From positions 67,470,614-67,534,613 of the forward strand of contig OZ012684.1 of the NCBI GenBank assembly GCA_963942565.1: DNA of 64,000 nt. The letters run 5' to 3'. The stretch comes from Maea johnstoni. Lineage: Eukaryota; Annelida; Polychaeta; Spionida; Magelonidae. The notes beneath the pieces are model-generated. The model was given only the letters and a program-made list of their open reading frames with translations. It was not told the origin of the DNA and made no database searches. The translations under genes and the position numbers were made by a program. Shown in pieces: positions 47,070 through 60,068 of this stretch (position 1 is the first letter of the stretch; the number at the start of each line of letters is the position of its first letter).

Positions 47070-47240
47070 TATATTGTAACCATTGTTGGTTTCACTGCTT
47101 ATTCTAGACATATATTTAATCCATAGTTGGTTTCACTGCTTATTCTAGACAAATCATGATTATCAAACCACCATATAGTCCATTGTTGTTTGCTTCATGG
47201 TTTCATCTATACATATCTCAATAATAGTAGAGTAAAGTTA
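47070..47240 (-). repeat. Intron repeat array of copy 5, distal part
   Basis: Further 63-bp-type units after the Penelope-like insertion (GGTTTCACTGCTTATTCTAG twice). Confidence 0.75.
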
Positions 47241-47363
47241 GTTAAGGTTTAGATTTGGGGTTTCATTTATCGAAACATTTTCTGCCATTTTGAGACTAAT
47301 CCATGACTAGCCCGTTGTGTATGGTGGAGGAAACTGGAGTAGCTCACTGTTGCACTGAGCAGC

Positions 47364-48869
47364 CCATGTATGTAACTACTGTGCATAAACATCAACTGTT
47401 AATATTGGCCCATGACTGCATCTACCAAGCATAAATATCAACTGTTACTGGCCCATGACTGCATCTAGTCCATCTACTGTACATCTTCATCTATTATTGA
47501 TTGGCCCTTGTATTCATCTACTGTGCATCAACATCTATTATTGATTGGCCCATGTATGCATCTACTGTGCATCAACATCTACTGTTAATTGGCCCATGAC
47601 TGCATCTAATGTGCATCAGCATCTACTATTAATTGGCCTATGACTGCATCTACTGTGCATCTTCATCTACCATTAATTGGCCTATGACTGCATCCACTGT
47701 GCATCAACATCTATGGTTAATTGACCCATGACTGCATCCACTGTGCATCAACATCTACCATTAATTGGCCTATGACTGCATCCACTGTGCATCAACATTT
47801 ATGGTTAATTGACCCATGACTGCATCCACTGTGCATCAACATTTATGGTTAATTGGCCTATGACTGCATCCACTGTGCATCAACATTTATGGTTAATTGG
47901 CCTATGACTGCATCCACTGTGCATCAACATTTACTATTAATTGGCCTATGACTGCATCCACTGTGCATCAACATTTATGGTTAATTGGCCTATGACGGCA
48001 TCTACTGTGCATCAACATCTACTATTAATTGGCCTACGACTGCATCCACTGTGCATCAACATCTACTATTAATTGGCCTATGACTGCATCTACTGTGCGT
48101 ATTTATCTATGGTTAATTCACCCATGACTGCATCTACTGTACATCAACATCTACCATTAATTGGCCTATGACTGCATCCACTGTGCATCAACATTTATGG
48201 TTAATTGGCCTATGACAGCATCCACTGTGCATCAGCATCTACTATTATTGGCCTATGACTGCATCTACTGTGCATCAACATCTACTGTTAATTGGCCCAT
48301 GACTGCATCTAATGTGCATCAGCATCTACTATTAATTGGCCTATGACTGCATCCACTGTGCATCAACATTTATGGTTAATTGGCCTATGACGGCATCTAC
48401 TGTGCATCAACATCTGCCATTAATTGGCCTACGACTGCATCCACTGTGCATCAACATCTACTATTAATTGGCCTATGACTGCATCTACTGTGCATATTTA
48501 TCTATGGTTAATTTACCCATGACTGCATCTACTGTGCATCAACATCTTCCATTAATTGGCCTATGACTGCATCCACTGTGCATCAACATTTATGGTTAAT
48601 TGGCCTATGACAGCATCCACTGTGCATCAGCATCTACTATTATTGGCCTATGACTGCATCTACTGTGCATCAACATCTACTGTTAATTGGCCCATGACTG
48701 CATCTAATGTGCATCAGCATCTACTATTAATTGGCCTATGACTGCATCTACTGTGCATCAACATTTATGGTTAATTGGCCTATGACGGCATCTACTGTGC
48801 ATCTTCATCTATGGTTAATTGGCCAAAGACTGCATCTACTGTGCATTAACATCTACTATTAATTGGCCA
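47364..48869. repeat. 44-bp minisatellite, about 34 copies, with 395-bp higher-order repeat
   Basis: Unit approximately GCATCTACTGTGCATCAACA, TCTACTATTAATTGGCC and TATGACT. Variant units (TTTATGGTT, CTTCATCTATGG, TATTTATCTATGG) recur in the same order 395 bp apart: 47996-48390 and 48391-48785 are near-identical nine-unit blocks. The same minisatellite lies upstream of copies 6 and 7 but is shorter there. Frames over it are artefacts. Confidence 0.95.
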
Positions 48870-49476
48870 TAGACTCCTGTTCTCCCTGTTATCTTTCTCC
48901 CAGATCATTGCCATCTCAGCGTATCATAAAGCAGTGCATTCACAATAGGTTGTGTGGAGTTGCACTTGCAATATGCCACTCATACCAAATCATCTGCTCA
49001 GCAGCAATGGACAGTGACAGTGACTGAGTTTGATTTTTGAAAAAAAAAAAAAAAATCACACCTGAGTAACAGAAGTAGTAGTAGTGATATTCACATCAGT
49101 GGAGAATGGGTTCTAACAACTAGGCATGCATCAAAGATTTTTGACGCGTACCGTAAGTGGGTCTTGGTAGTCTTCTTAGTACATTTCCCTATCTTTTTTT
49201 CTGTGGTAGGTCAGATGACAACGTTGACATTTGGCAAAAAATAAACAGAGGTAGATTGATGATGAAAGTTGTTTTTAATTCCCAACAAAAGTTTTACTTA
49301 ACAACTTATTTTACAACTTGACAATATAATCAATTGAGGTATTTATAAAACAAACCAATATATATGTGTTTGCCCGTATGCCATGGCAAGTAATAATGGC
49401 GGTTAAGCAAATTGAAAACATTATTTACTTGCCCGAAGATGCAAGTTGAAATTTCAAAACAATTGTTTTAAAGATA

Positions 49477-49916
49477 CCATATTCATCCAAAAAATTGCAA
49501 GTGCAGTTTAGGGTAAAATATGCAAGAAGGGGTGCTGACAAAAATTCCAACAAATAGCACCCCATGCGCAGTGCCGATTGTGGCAACAAGCCATCGCTGC
49601 CGAAAGCTTAGATGCTTCGCGCTCTTTTATTACAGCATGCCCGATTGGACGCATTCTGTAATCCTGAGTGATGGCGTGCCAAGGACTGAATGACTGGTGG
49701 AATACTGATAGTGCGAAGTGTTCTAACTCTTGAAAACAAGGACACTATACAGTCTGTATGCATGGTACCACATGTAAAGGTAAGGAAAGGGGGTGGTTCA
49801 GAAGGCCAGATAATAATGTCCGCTGGCTTGCCCCTTTTAACATTTTCAAGAAAATAGTTTGGGGTGCTGTAATTGGGGTGCTGTAGGGGTCTGTGCAGTC
49901 TTTCAGATGAATATGG
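49477..49916. mobile_element. TA-flanked MITE with CCATATTCATC ends, 440 bp
   Basis: Ends CCATATTCATC and GATGAATATGG, TA on each side (49475-49476, 49917-49918). A second copy in the same place of unit 6 (58556-58958) shows that it inserted before these units duplicated. Confidence 0.78.
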
Positions 49917-50388
49917 TACTCAAACAATTCCCTTATTCCAATTGATACTAAAACTTATGTTGGTCCTTGAGTAATACATTACATAATCATTTCAATCACT
50001 CCAAGGAGTCACATATTCATGAATAGAGAATAACATTCTGTGCTGATCACGATAAGAATTCAGTAGGAATAGTTTTTCTTATTATTGTTTACTTGTTTAT
50101 AGACACCAATTGTTAATTACATGTGAAGTTTGATCCTTGGTGGATATCTGTCCCAAATACTTACTACAGATTTAAGATTCACAGTAAAAGGTAATTCTTT
50201 CCTACTTTTTATGAAAACTATTGCAAGTGAATTGCAGGCATATAGTTGCATATGTTCTTGAGCATAAAAGATTAAACCAATACAGACTGTGCTCCAGAAT
50301 GTCAATATCTGCACAAACAAAATTTGCTCTTCAACCTAACTCTTACAATATCTGAAGTATACTAACTTAACTAAGATTTCAGTTACCT

Positions 50389-53300
50389 CCAGGTCAAGAG
50401 AGTAATTTCCCCACACTGTCTAAACTAACACTGTTAGTCCTGGATGTAACCCTATATCACACAAAGCATAGTAATACATACTTATAATACAACCTATAAC
50501 AATGAAGAATACGTCATACTTTTTCTTTCTGGCCTTACTTGTCCATGAAAATGCTATCCTGATTCTATGTTCATGAGCAATGCTCGTGCGATACTTTATT
50601 ATGTATGTATTCTTGTAAGGCATATCCCAAGGTACTGTTACTTTTTAAAAAAAAGAAGTTAAATATTGGGTTATAAAGTTTTATTTTTGTAAACCCTACA
50701 CCATTGTTTAAACACTGAAGTAGAGATAACTACTTTCTTTGCTCTTCTTTTTTTTTCTCCTTGTTTTATTAAGTCTGCGATATAGCTTCTTCTATATTTA
50801 ACTGTCACGGTTAAAAGAAAAAACAAAAGCTATGCACATGGTGTAGGGTAACTAAAATCTTTAGTATGTAAGATATTTCCAAATATGGTATCGTAGGTAT
50901 GTTTCACACTACCAAAAACAAATGTTAATATCCTGCTGTGATACAGCTGTTTATTTCTTTTTTCTATGTGATGACATCTTTGAATCATTTAATAGGTATG
51001 ACACTTCTGATATCTTTTGTAAAAATAGGCGGGGATACTGCTGTTTATTTTATGTGATACTGTCTCTAATTACTATCCAAGAATACAGTATAGATACTGC
51101 TTGGTTAGTGTTAATATCATCATACTATTACTCAATAGTTATTACATTGTTCTAATTCGACTTATCTTTTTCTTAGGCCTTCTGAAATAAGGCTAAATTA
51201 TGTAGACAGAGGAAACCTTTGGCTGGTACACATATAATTCTTTATTCTCGTAATATTGTTAAACATCATTGATTGTCATTTGCATGTAATGTAACCCGGG
51301 AGCGCCGGGCTTTTTTCATTTATGAAGCAAGATGCTTCAGCAAAATGCGTGTATTTTGCTAATTTTTTTATGTTATTATGTTAATTATTTGAAATTTTGT
51401 TCTAAAACTTGTTTGTATGTTACATATCAGTTTATGAAAAATGGTAAAATCATTCCACATTGTGTAAATGCATGCCTCCTGACCTGCTGCGACCCCTATG
51501 AACATGGGTGAAGAAAGATTGAATATAGTCTCAGCTAACACAAGAGGTTTACGCCAATATTTTAAACGGTTTGACGTTTTTGACTATTTTAAAAATTTGA
51601 AGTCGGATATTATCTGCCTATAAGAAACTCACTTAACTGCTAAAGATATAAACATGCTTTCAAAAGAATGGAATATTGAATATTTCATTGCAAGTACTTC
51701 AACAAATAGTAGAGGGGTCTCCATCTTAATTAAAAACACCTTCGAATATAAGGTTATGACCTGCATTAAGGATCCAGAAGGTAGATTTATCATATTGGAA
51801 ATAGAAATAGTCAATCTAGTTAAGCTGGCTTTGATAAATATTTATGCTCCAAACAATGATGATCCGAAATGGTTCGAATCTATTTTTGAAAAAGTTAACA
51901 AACTCTCATTGGAAAATGTAATCTGGGTAGGAGACTGGAATGTCGCCTTAGAACCAATAGACACATACAACTACCCTAGGATGCGCAACCCAAACGCCAA
52001 TAAATCAATAAAGAATTATATCTCAGGTAACAGCTTAATAGATATTTGGCGTATTCAAAACCCGGAAAAAAAAAGATTCTCGTGGAAATCTACAAACCCA
52101 TGTAAACGCTCTAGATTAGACTATTATCTGATCTCAGAGGATTTATTGAGTCTGGACCCAAAAGCTGATATTCTAAATGCGTACCGCAGTGACCACAACA
52201 TAATCTCTTTTAAAATCAACACAACCAAGGGGAAAGGGTTTGTGGAAGTTTAATAATGCTCTCTTGGAGAATGATGATTTTACCAAAATGATTAAAAAAG
52301 AGATTGAACTTGCAAAATTGACCTATGCTTTACCAGTCTACCATCCTGATTTTGTCTCAAATGAAAATGGTGAGTCCCTAGAACTTCTTATTCCTGTGAC
52401 TCTGTTTCTAGAAACTCTATTATGTCAACTCAGAGGACAAATAATCAAGTTTTCAAAAACTTTGAAAAAAAAGGAAACAGAGTCCGAACGGAAATTAATG
52501 ATAGATATTGAACGACTTAATATAGAAATTGACTCAGGACTTAATCATGAGACTTTGAAGGATTCTCTAAGAGCACGTACTCTAGAACTTGAGAACCTAA
52601 GAGAAAAGAAGATAAAGGGCTCAATCGTTAGATCAAGAGCAAATCTGGTGGGCAACTGGGAAAAACCCTCTAAATTCTTTTTAAACTTAGAAAAAAGAAA
52701 TTACCTGAATAAAAATATCCCATCTCTTATGGATGAGAACAATAGAATCATAACAGATAGCAAAAAGATCTTAGAGATGCAGAAATCATTTTATGAAAAC
52801 TTATATACTTCCACAGACACCACACCATTGAAATACTCTAAATACGATACCAATATTCAAAATTTACCAACTATTTCCAAAGTTAAAAAAACTGCCTTGG
52901 ATAACATCATTACAATAGAAGAGGTTGAGACTGCAATACACACTAGCAAACAGAATAAAGCCCCAGGTCCAGACGGTTTTTCTAACAAATTTTACAAATT
53001 TTTTAATTCAGAACTAAAATTTTGGCTTTTCAGATACTACCTAGAGGCAATAGATAGAGGGAGCTTATCAGTTTCAGCTCTTGATGGTATTATAACTTGC
53101 ATACCAAAACAAGGGAAATTGAGGAATGATTTGAAAAATTGGCGGCCCCTTACATTATTAAACTCTGTTTACAAATTTTATTCTTCAATTATTGCAAAAC
53201 GACTAAAAGACACTTTGCCTTCCATTATAAATGAAGACCAAACAGGTTTTATTTCTGGCCGTTTCATTGGCGAAAACACCCGTATGATATATGATGTTAT

Positions 53301-55382
53301 AGATTATTGTGAAACCTTTAATGAAAGGGGTATTCTAATTATACTGGACTTTTCAAAAGCATTCGATACCATTGAATGGCCCTTCATTGAAGAAACACTC
53401 AAACGATTTAATTTCGGTGAGACATTTATTGAACTCATAAAATTATGTCAGGTAAATTCAAAATCACGCGTCGAACAAAATGGACACTTATCTTCATATA
53501 TATCTCTTACTAGAGGATGTAGACAAGGAGATCCTTTATCCCCTTATGTATTCGTCTTGTGTGCTGAGATTTTATCACACGTTCTTAGGGAGAGTGGCAA
53601 GGTCAGGGGTTTGGTAGTTTATGACAGAGAATGTAGAGTGTCACAATATGCCGACGACACGACTCTCCTTTTACAGGAGGATTATGATAGTGTCGTTGAG
53701 GTACTTCGAATTCTAAAATGGTTCAAATGTGTGTCCGGTTTGGATATTAATAAAGAAAAAACTCATGTAGTCAAAATTGGCGCCTCGAGAGGCAGCAGCA
53801 TACCATGGCAGGGGAAATTTGGTTTCAAATGGTCAACAACTTTTGAGATTTTGGGTATTTACTACGACGTTAACCGAATGAGCGAGATTACTGACTTAAA
53901 CATCAACCGGAAATTAGGTGAAATAAAGAAGTTATCACGTGTGTGGCAATCACGTAACCTTACCCCTTACGGCAAGGTAACTATTATTAAATCGTTACTT
54001 TTATCAAAAATTACCCATATGCTGCTGTCTCTCCCGAGCCCCAATTTTTTCAGTATAAAGGAATTAAATAATACCTTTTCAAACTTTTTATGGTGTGGTA
54101 AGCCACCCAAATGGCGAAAAGAAATTCTAGAAGGTGAAATATGTTATGGTGGATTGAAATTACATAATATTATCTTATTTGACAAAACACTAAAACTAGG
54201 ATGGCTCAAACGATTTCTTAAGTCAAATAGTAAGTGGACAAGGGTTCCAAAGGAATTTGATCTTGAACAGTGCTTTGTATATGGTCCTGACTTCATTGAC
54301 CGCATCATGGAAATGACTTCTAACAGATTTTGGCTGGATGTTCTAGGAAGTCTTAAATTCCTTTGGGAAAGTGATTCATTACAACATAAAGATTCAATTC
54401 TTAATACCCCATTGTGGTTTAATCCAGAACTTCGTTTTCAACTTAGGAGAGATTGGTTAAATAAAGGTATTACTATGATATCTGATATATTGTCCAACAA
54501 CAATGTTGTGATGTCTAATGATGACCTGCTAGAAACATATTCAATTAAGATCAATTTTATCGATTATCACAACATTAAATCTACTATAACTGACTATTTA
54601 TCTTGGAAGGAAAAATCAACCAAACAGGAATCTTTTCCGAAAAACAGTGCTTTAAATAAACTTTTGAATATTGACACAAAGGGCTGTTCTAAGTTATACA
54701 AACTTCTGAAAGGCACAAACACTCATATCATAGACAATATATCAGATATCTGGGAAAACAAATGTGAGATACATCTAGCAACTTTCGAGATATGTACTTC
54801 GTTCAATCTCCACCATGCTTGTTATAGTGATACCTACTTGAAATACATCCAGTTCCGCACAATTCATAAAAGATTCTACACAAACGACAAACTTTTTAAA
54901 ATGGGCATTAAAAAATCTCCAAACTGCTCGTTATGCAGGATAGAAGTTGACAGTGTGGAACACATGTTATTTGATTGTCCAGTATCAAGAGATTTATGGC
55001 TCAGTGTGCAAAACTGGATAGTGGAACTGGGAATTCCAAACTACATTATAACTAAAGAAAAAATAATCATGGGGGAGATGGAAAGAGTATTATGTATCAA
55101 TAGTATTATTTTATTAACGAAAAAGATTTTGTATAATTGTATGAAAGAAGCAAAAATACCTCATGTTTTGATGGTTAAAAATGAGACAAAGAACTTTTAC
55201 TATCAAGAAAAATATCGCTTATACATGAAAGGTAAAAGATCAGAATTTGATAAGAAATATTCTTTATTACAAACCATATATGAAAATACATAGAATATCT
55301 TGACAACACAATGTTTCTGTATTTTGTACACTGTACTCTATTTTTACATGTGGATTGAATAAAAATGATTTAAAATTAAAAA
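50389..55382 (+). mobile_element. LINE B, Tx1-like (L1 group) retrotransposon, 5.0 kb, nearly intact
   Basis: Bounded by a 16-bp target duplication AAGATTTCAGTTACCT (50373-50388, 55383-55398). Unit 7 has the undisrupted sequence near 59410 (GATATCAGTTACCTTGGACA). The 5' region (50389-51503) is noncoding and unlike that of LINE A. One long coding region follows, then a short 3' tail with AATAAAAATGATTTAAAATT. No ORF1 is present. As the best preserved element in the window, it is probably the youngest large insertion. Confidence 0.93.
51504..55293 (+). pseudogene. LINE B ORF2: endonuclease plus reverse transcriptase, two lesions
   Basis: About 1260 codons starting MGEERLNIVSANTRGLRQYF. Endonuclease: DIICL, ETHLTAK, NIYAPNNDDP, VGDWNVALEP, RLDYYLIS, and YRSDHNIISF with an intact SDH. 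RT: NKAPGPDGFSNKFYKF, WRPLTLLNSVYKFYS, DQTGFISGRFIGENTRMIYD, ILDFSKAFDTIEW, GCRQGDPLSPYVFVLCAE, catalytic SQYADDTTL. C-terminus: CCHC knuckle CSLCRIEVDSVEHMLFDC, then FYYQEKYRLYMKGKR. Two defects are visible: an in-frame TAA at 51621-51623 where relatives have Gln (ICLQETHL), and a one-base shift around 52226-52240, after which 1017 codons are open. Otherwise complete. Confidence 0.93.
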
Positions 55383-55444
55383 AAGATTTCAGTTACCTTG
55401 GACACTTTTGCTTGGTTCCTATTTGTGCTAGGTGAGATAGGTTA

Positions 55445-55854
55445 CCGTATTCTTCCGATTAAGCGCACGGTGCATGTAGAAGTTGGGAAATTTTTCTGAA
55501 GTAGGGTGCTGGCGATCTTCCGTTTTACTGCACACCTCAATGATTGCCAATCGGAGAGTATTGGCCCTTTGCGCTCTCGCTGTTCAGTTAGCTTATACGT
55601 TTGCAGCTACAATCGCGCATGTGAACAGATGGTTAATTGGTCAATAGTACGATCATGCAGCGAATATGAACTGTCGGAGTGTGAAAGAACTGCTGAAATT
55701 GCGGAATTCAGCGCCGGTTTGCAGACACGGCAAGAGGAAATGTATGTGATTTTGCTTTTCTTACTTCTTCTGGAGGGAGTTTTTCGTAACATTTGCGCCG
55801 GTCATTCACCCTGTGTGCTTATTTGGGCATGTGCACTTAATCGGAAGAATACGG
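55445..55854. mobile_element. TA-flanked MITE with CCGTATTCTTCCGATTAAG ends, 410 bp
   Basis: Ends CCGTATTCTTCCGATTAAGC and CTTAATCGGAAGAATACGG with TA on both sides. The homologous copy at 59471-59896 in unit 7 shows that it predates the unit 6/7 duplication. The interior frame (55506-55907) extends beyond the element and has no domain. Confidence 0.85.
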
Positions 55855-56026
55855 TACATGCATATAGAACATCTATCATGCTGTTAAGATCTATTTTTCT
55901 TGTATGAGTACGTACTTTTCTTTTCTGTTCTGCATAGATGAATATATTCCAGTCCAATTCTAGATATTGTTTCCTTTGCCTGATTCATGAAGAAATATTG
56001 CAAGGTCATTAACAGCTATTATCACA

Positions 56027-56772
56027 TCACAGTTTTGAATGATACCCTGGGTACATTTCTATTGTGAAAAAGCAGATAGCTTTCTCTTCCTTTTCAATCT
56101 GGAAATATAACAAAAGGGGATTGCTAGCATCTTCCCAGGTGTGTATAATTAACTCTTCACCTGCCCTGCTTTCACCTGAATACTGAGTGGTCAGGCTCTT
56201 GGCCCGGTATAACAGAAAATTCTCTTTTATGCCAGAGTAGAATCCTGCCGCTGTAGCAGTTTCTGCACAATCTACACAATAACGCACAAAGTGTGCCTGG
56301 TTGACATGAAGGTTGGTGTCGGTATCACTAAAAGCAGTCTTCATCTTATAACTGAAGAAACCATTTTCAGGCTTAGCCACCTTTTCCTTGGCAAGAATTT
56401 GATTCTTCGGTTTGGTGAAAGCTGCATATTTCTCCCGAAACCAGCTTGGAAATGGGACCGGTCTCCTTGATTCCTCGTTGACACATACAAAAACCATATG
56501 TTCTGTGGCTAGGACCTTGCCGTCTTCATTTTGTATCTTGGTTTTCAAAGCCTGCGAGGTGTGCCCTACATAGTCTAATTCTGTGATTATCTTGAGAGGT
56601 AGAAGCTTGAGAAAGTGGGCCCTAGTCTCCTGGTGAAATGCTGGGAATATTTCCATCTTGTTCTGAACTACCATGCCCAAATTAAGTTGATGCACATCCG
56701 TTTCTGTTGTAATATTTATCCCAGTATTGCCCATTTCAAATAAAGCTGCAGTGCTCCACAAAGAAAAGTTGC
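56027..56772 (-). CDS. Double-hotdog thioesterase-like protein, copy 6 (terminal exon)
   Basis: Acceptor TTTAAAATTTCAG (AG at 56773-56774), then GNFSLWSTAALFEMGNTGIN. Complete through both hotdog halves to YPGYHSKL and a stop. The second-half motif D-T-D-T-N-L-H-V-N is intact, making this a good functional candidate. Members of this subgroup carry INITTETDVHQLNLGMVVQN in the first half, where copies 1 and 2 have a different segment. Upstream of the acceptor the frame stays open for about 45 codons through the intron repeat to an ATG (MSRISSEFNNGWNMF). This is repeat-derived, so I favour splicing, but intron retention would give a 293-residue protein. Confidence 0.85.
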
Positions 56773-56774
56773 CT

Positions 56775-57400
56775 GAAATTTTAAAGGTGAATGTTAAATT
56801 AGAGTATATATCAACCATTGTTAGTTTCACTGCATGTTCTAGCCACATCTTAGTAAATTGAATAAACATATTCCAACCATTGTTGAATTCACTGCTTATT
56901 CTAGACATATCTTGCTAATCAAATGCATGCATATATAAATCTTTTTTGACTACAGTTCATGCCGGGAAATTTCACCAACAATAGTAATAAAACAAATTGT
57001 AACAGTAATATATAGAATAAGAGAATTAAAATAGTAATACGAGTGTAAACAAAGAACAAAAATTAATTGAACATATATAGAAATTAATCACAATGAGGTA
57101 ATAAATAAGATACAGAGTGATAAGGAATACAGCTACATCATACCAGGTTTCATTCAACTATACACATACACTTAGGTGTTCGCAGATAATAACTATATAT
57201 TGTAACCATTGTTGGTTTCACTGCTTATTCTAGACATGTCTTAATCAAATAACCATATATTTCATCCATTGTTGGTTTCAACGCTTATTCTAGACGCTTA
57301 TTCTTGATTATCAAATCTCCATATATTCCACTGTTGTTTGCTTCACTGTTTCTTCTAGACATACCTCAATAATTGTTAAATACACTTAGGGTTTCATTTA
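56775..57400 (-). repeat. Intron repeat array of copy 6
   Basis: 63-bp-type units at 56810-56930 and 57195-57380, separated by the AT-rich block shared with units 5 and 7 (57000-57170). Confidence 0.75.
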
Positions 57401-57479
57401 TCATAACATTTTCTGCCATTTTGAGACTAATCCATGACTCACCCGTTGTTCATGGTGGAGGAAATTGGAGTAGTTCACT

Positions 57480-58010
57480 GTTGCACTGAGCAACCCATGC
57501 ATGCAACTACTGTGCATCAACATCGACTTTTAATTGGCCCAAGACTGCATCTACAATGCGTCAACATCTGTTGATTGGCACATGACTGCATCTACTGAGC
57601 ATCAACATCTATTTTTAATTGGCCTAAGACTGCATGCATCTACTGTGCATCAACATTTACTGTTAATTGGCCCATGACTGCATCTAATGTGCATCAACAC
57701 CTATTTCTAATTGGCCTAAGACTGCATGCATCTACTGTGCATCAACATTTACTGTTAATTGGCCTATGACTGCATCTAATGTGCATCAACACCTATTTCT
57801 AATTGGCCTAAGACCGCATGCATCTACTGTGCATCAGCATTTACTGTTAATTGGCCCATGACTGCATCTAATGTGCATCAACATCTACTGTTAATTGGCC
57901 CATGACTGCATCTACTGTGCATCAACATCTACCATTAATTGGCCCATGACTGCATCTACTGTGCATCTTCATCTATGGTTAATTGGCCCATGAATGCATC
58001 TAAGTGAAAA
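57480..58010. repeat. 44-bp minisatellite, about 12 copies (unit 6)
   Basis: Same unit as 47364-48869, with the variant AATTGGCCTAAGACTGCATG. It is much shorter than in unit 5. Confidence 0.9.
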
Positions 58011-58555
58011 TTGATCAAGGGAGGTAGGTGATTGTGGCAATACCAGTGCCTGGCCCAGTCAGCAGCCAAACCGAGCCCGTAGAGTTGTGTGGAGTTGCAC
58101 TTGCAATATGCCACTCATACCAATTCATCTGCTCAGCAGCAATGGACTGATATTCAGTAGTAATGACGCATCAGTGGAGAATGGGTTCTAATAACTAGGC
58201 ATGCACCAAAAATATCTGACGTGTAAGTGGGTCTTGGTAGTCTTCTTAGTACATTTCCCCATCTTTTTTTCTGTGGTAGGTTAGATGACAATTTTGACAT
58301 TTGGCAAAAAAAATAAACAGAGGTAGATTGATGAAGCTTGTTTTTAATTACCAACAAAAGTTTTACTTTACAACCTCTTTTACAACTTGACAATATACTC
58401 TATTGAGGTAGTCATAAAACAAACCAATATATGTGTTTACCCTTTTGCCATGGCAAGTAATAATGGCTACCAAGCAAATAGAAAACATTATTCACTTGCC
58501 CGATGATGCTAGCTGAAATTTCGAAACAATTGAAAACTGTTCTGTTTTAAGGATA

Positions 58556-58958
58556 TCATATTCATCCAAAAAAGTGCATAGTGCAGTTTAGGGTAAAATA
58601 TGCCAGAATGGGTGCTGAAGAAAATTCCAACAAACCCCATGCGCAGTGCCAATCGTGGCAAAAATCCACAGCGACCGAAAGCTTGGACATTTGACTCTCT
58701 TTTGTTACGGTATGTCTGATTGGACACCTGAGTGATGGCATGCCAAGTTCTGGTGGAAGACTAATAATGCAAAGTGTTCAAACTCTGGAAAAAAGGACAC
58801 TATACAGTCTAAATGGGCAAGACATGTATAGGTAAGGAAAGGGGGAGGTTCAGAAGGCCAGAAAGTAATGTCGGCTGGCTTGCCCCTTAAAATATTTTTC
58901 AGAAAATGGTTTGGGGTGCAGTAATTAGGGGTCTGTGCAGTCTTTCAGATGAGTATAC
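58556..58958. mobile_element. MITE copy matching 49477-49916
   Basis: The left end TCATATTCATCCAAAAAA and the right end (GATGAGTATAC) are diverged versions of the unit 5 copy at the same relative position. Confidence 0.7.
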
Positions 58959-59470
58959 TACTCAAACAATTTCCTTTTCTCAATTGATACCAAAACTAAT
59001 GTTGGTCCCTGAGTAATCCATAACATAATCAATTCAATCACGGCAAGGAGTCACATATTCATGAATGAGAATAACATTCTGTGCTGATCACTATAAGAAT
59101 ACAGTAGGAATAGTTTTTCTCATTACTGTTTACTGGTTTATAGACACCCACTGTTAATTACATGTGCAATCTGATCCTTGGGGGATATCTGTCCCAAATA
59201 CATACTACAGATTTAAGATTCACAGTATAGGGTATTCTTTCCTACTTTTTATGAAAAATATTGCAAGTGAATTGCAGGCATATAGTTGCAAATGTTCTTG
59301 AGCATAAACGATTATACCAATACAGACTCTGCTCAAGAATGTCAATATCTGCACAAACAAAATTTGCTCTTCAGCCTAACTCTTACAATATCTGAAGTAC
59401 ACTCAACTCGGATATCAGTTACCTTGGACACTTTTGCTTGGTTCCTATTTGTGCTAGATGAGTTAGGTTA

Positions 59471-59896
59471 CCTTATTCTTCCAATTTAAGCGCACGGTGC
59501 AGGTAGAGGTTGGGAAACCTTTCTGAAGTAGGATGCTGGCGATCTTCCATTTTAATGCACACCTCAATGATTGCCGATCGGAGAGTATTGGCCATTATTG
59601 CTGTTCAGTTAGCTTATACTTTGCAGCTACAATCCCACACGTGAACAGATCGTTAATTGGTCAATAGTATGATCATGCGGCGAATATGAACCGTGAGAGC
59701 GTGGAGGAACTGCTGAAATTGCAGAATTCAGCGCTGGTTTGCAGACACGGCAAGAGGAAATGTATGTGATTTTGCTTTTTTTACTTCTTCTGGGGGGAGT
59801 CTTTCGTAACATTTGCACTGGTCATTCACCCTCTAACTGTGAAAAATAGGCCCTGTGCACTTATTTGGGCATGTGCGATTAATCAGAAGAATACGG
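59471..59896. mobile_element. MITE copy matching 55445-55854
   Basis: Ends CCTTATTCTTCCAATTTAAG and GATTAATCAGAAGAATACGG, flanked by TA. Slightly longer than the unit 6 copy through small insertions. Confidence 0.8.
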
Positions 59897-60068
59897 TACA
59901 TGCATATAGAACAGCTATTATGCTGTTAAGATCTATTTGTCTTGTATGAGTACGTACTTTTCTTTTCTGTTCTGCATAGATGAATATATTCCAGTCCAAT
60001 TCTAGATCTTGTTTCCTTTGCCTGATTCATGAAGAAATATTGCAAGGTCATTAACTGCTACTATCACA

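Noticed and set aside
48161-48741. Two identical 61-codon frames
   Set aside because: They result from the 395-bp higher-order repeat within the minisatellite, not from a gene.
47364-48869. A CRISPR-like array of regularly spaced repeats
   Set aside because: The whole 44-bp unit is repeated with no unique spacers, and the context is an animal genome. It is a minisatellite.
55506-55907. 133-codon plus-strand frame
   Set aside because: It runs through a MITE and out into the flank; the unit 7 copy does not keep it.
56773-56908. A repeat-derived N-terminus (MSRISSEFNNGW) as the true start of copies 6 and 7
   Set aside because: It lies upstream of a good acceptor and is made of the intronic 63-bp repeat. 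In copies 1 and 2 the same region has stops and no ATG.
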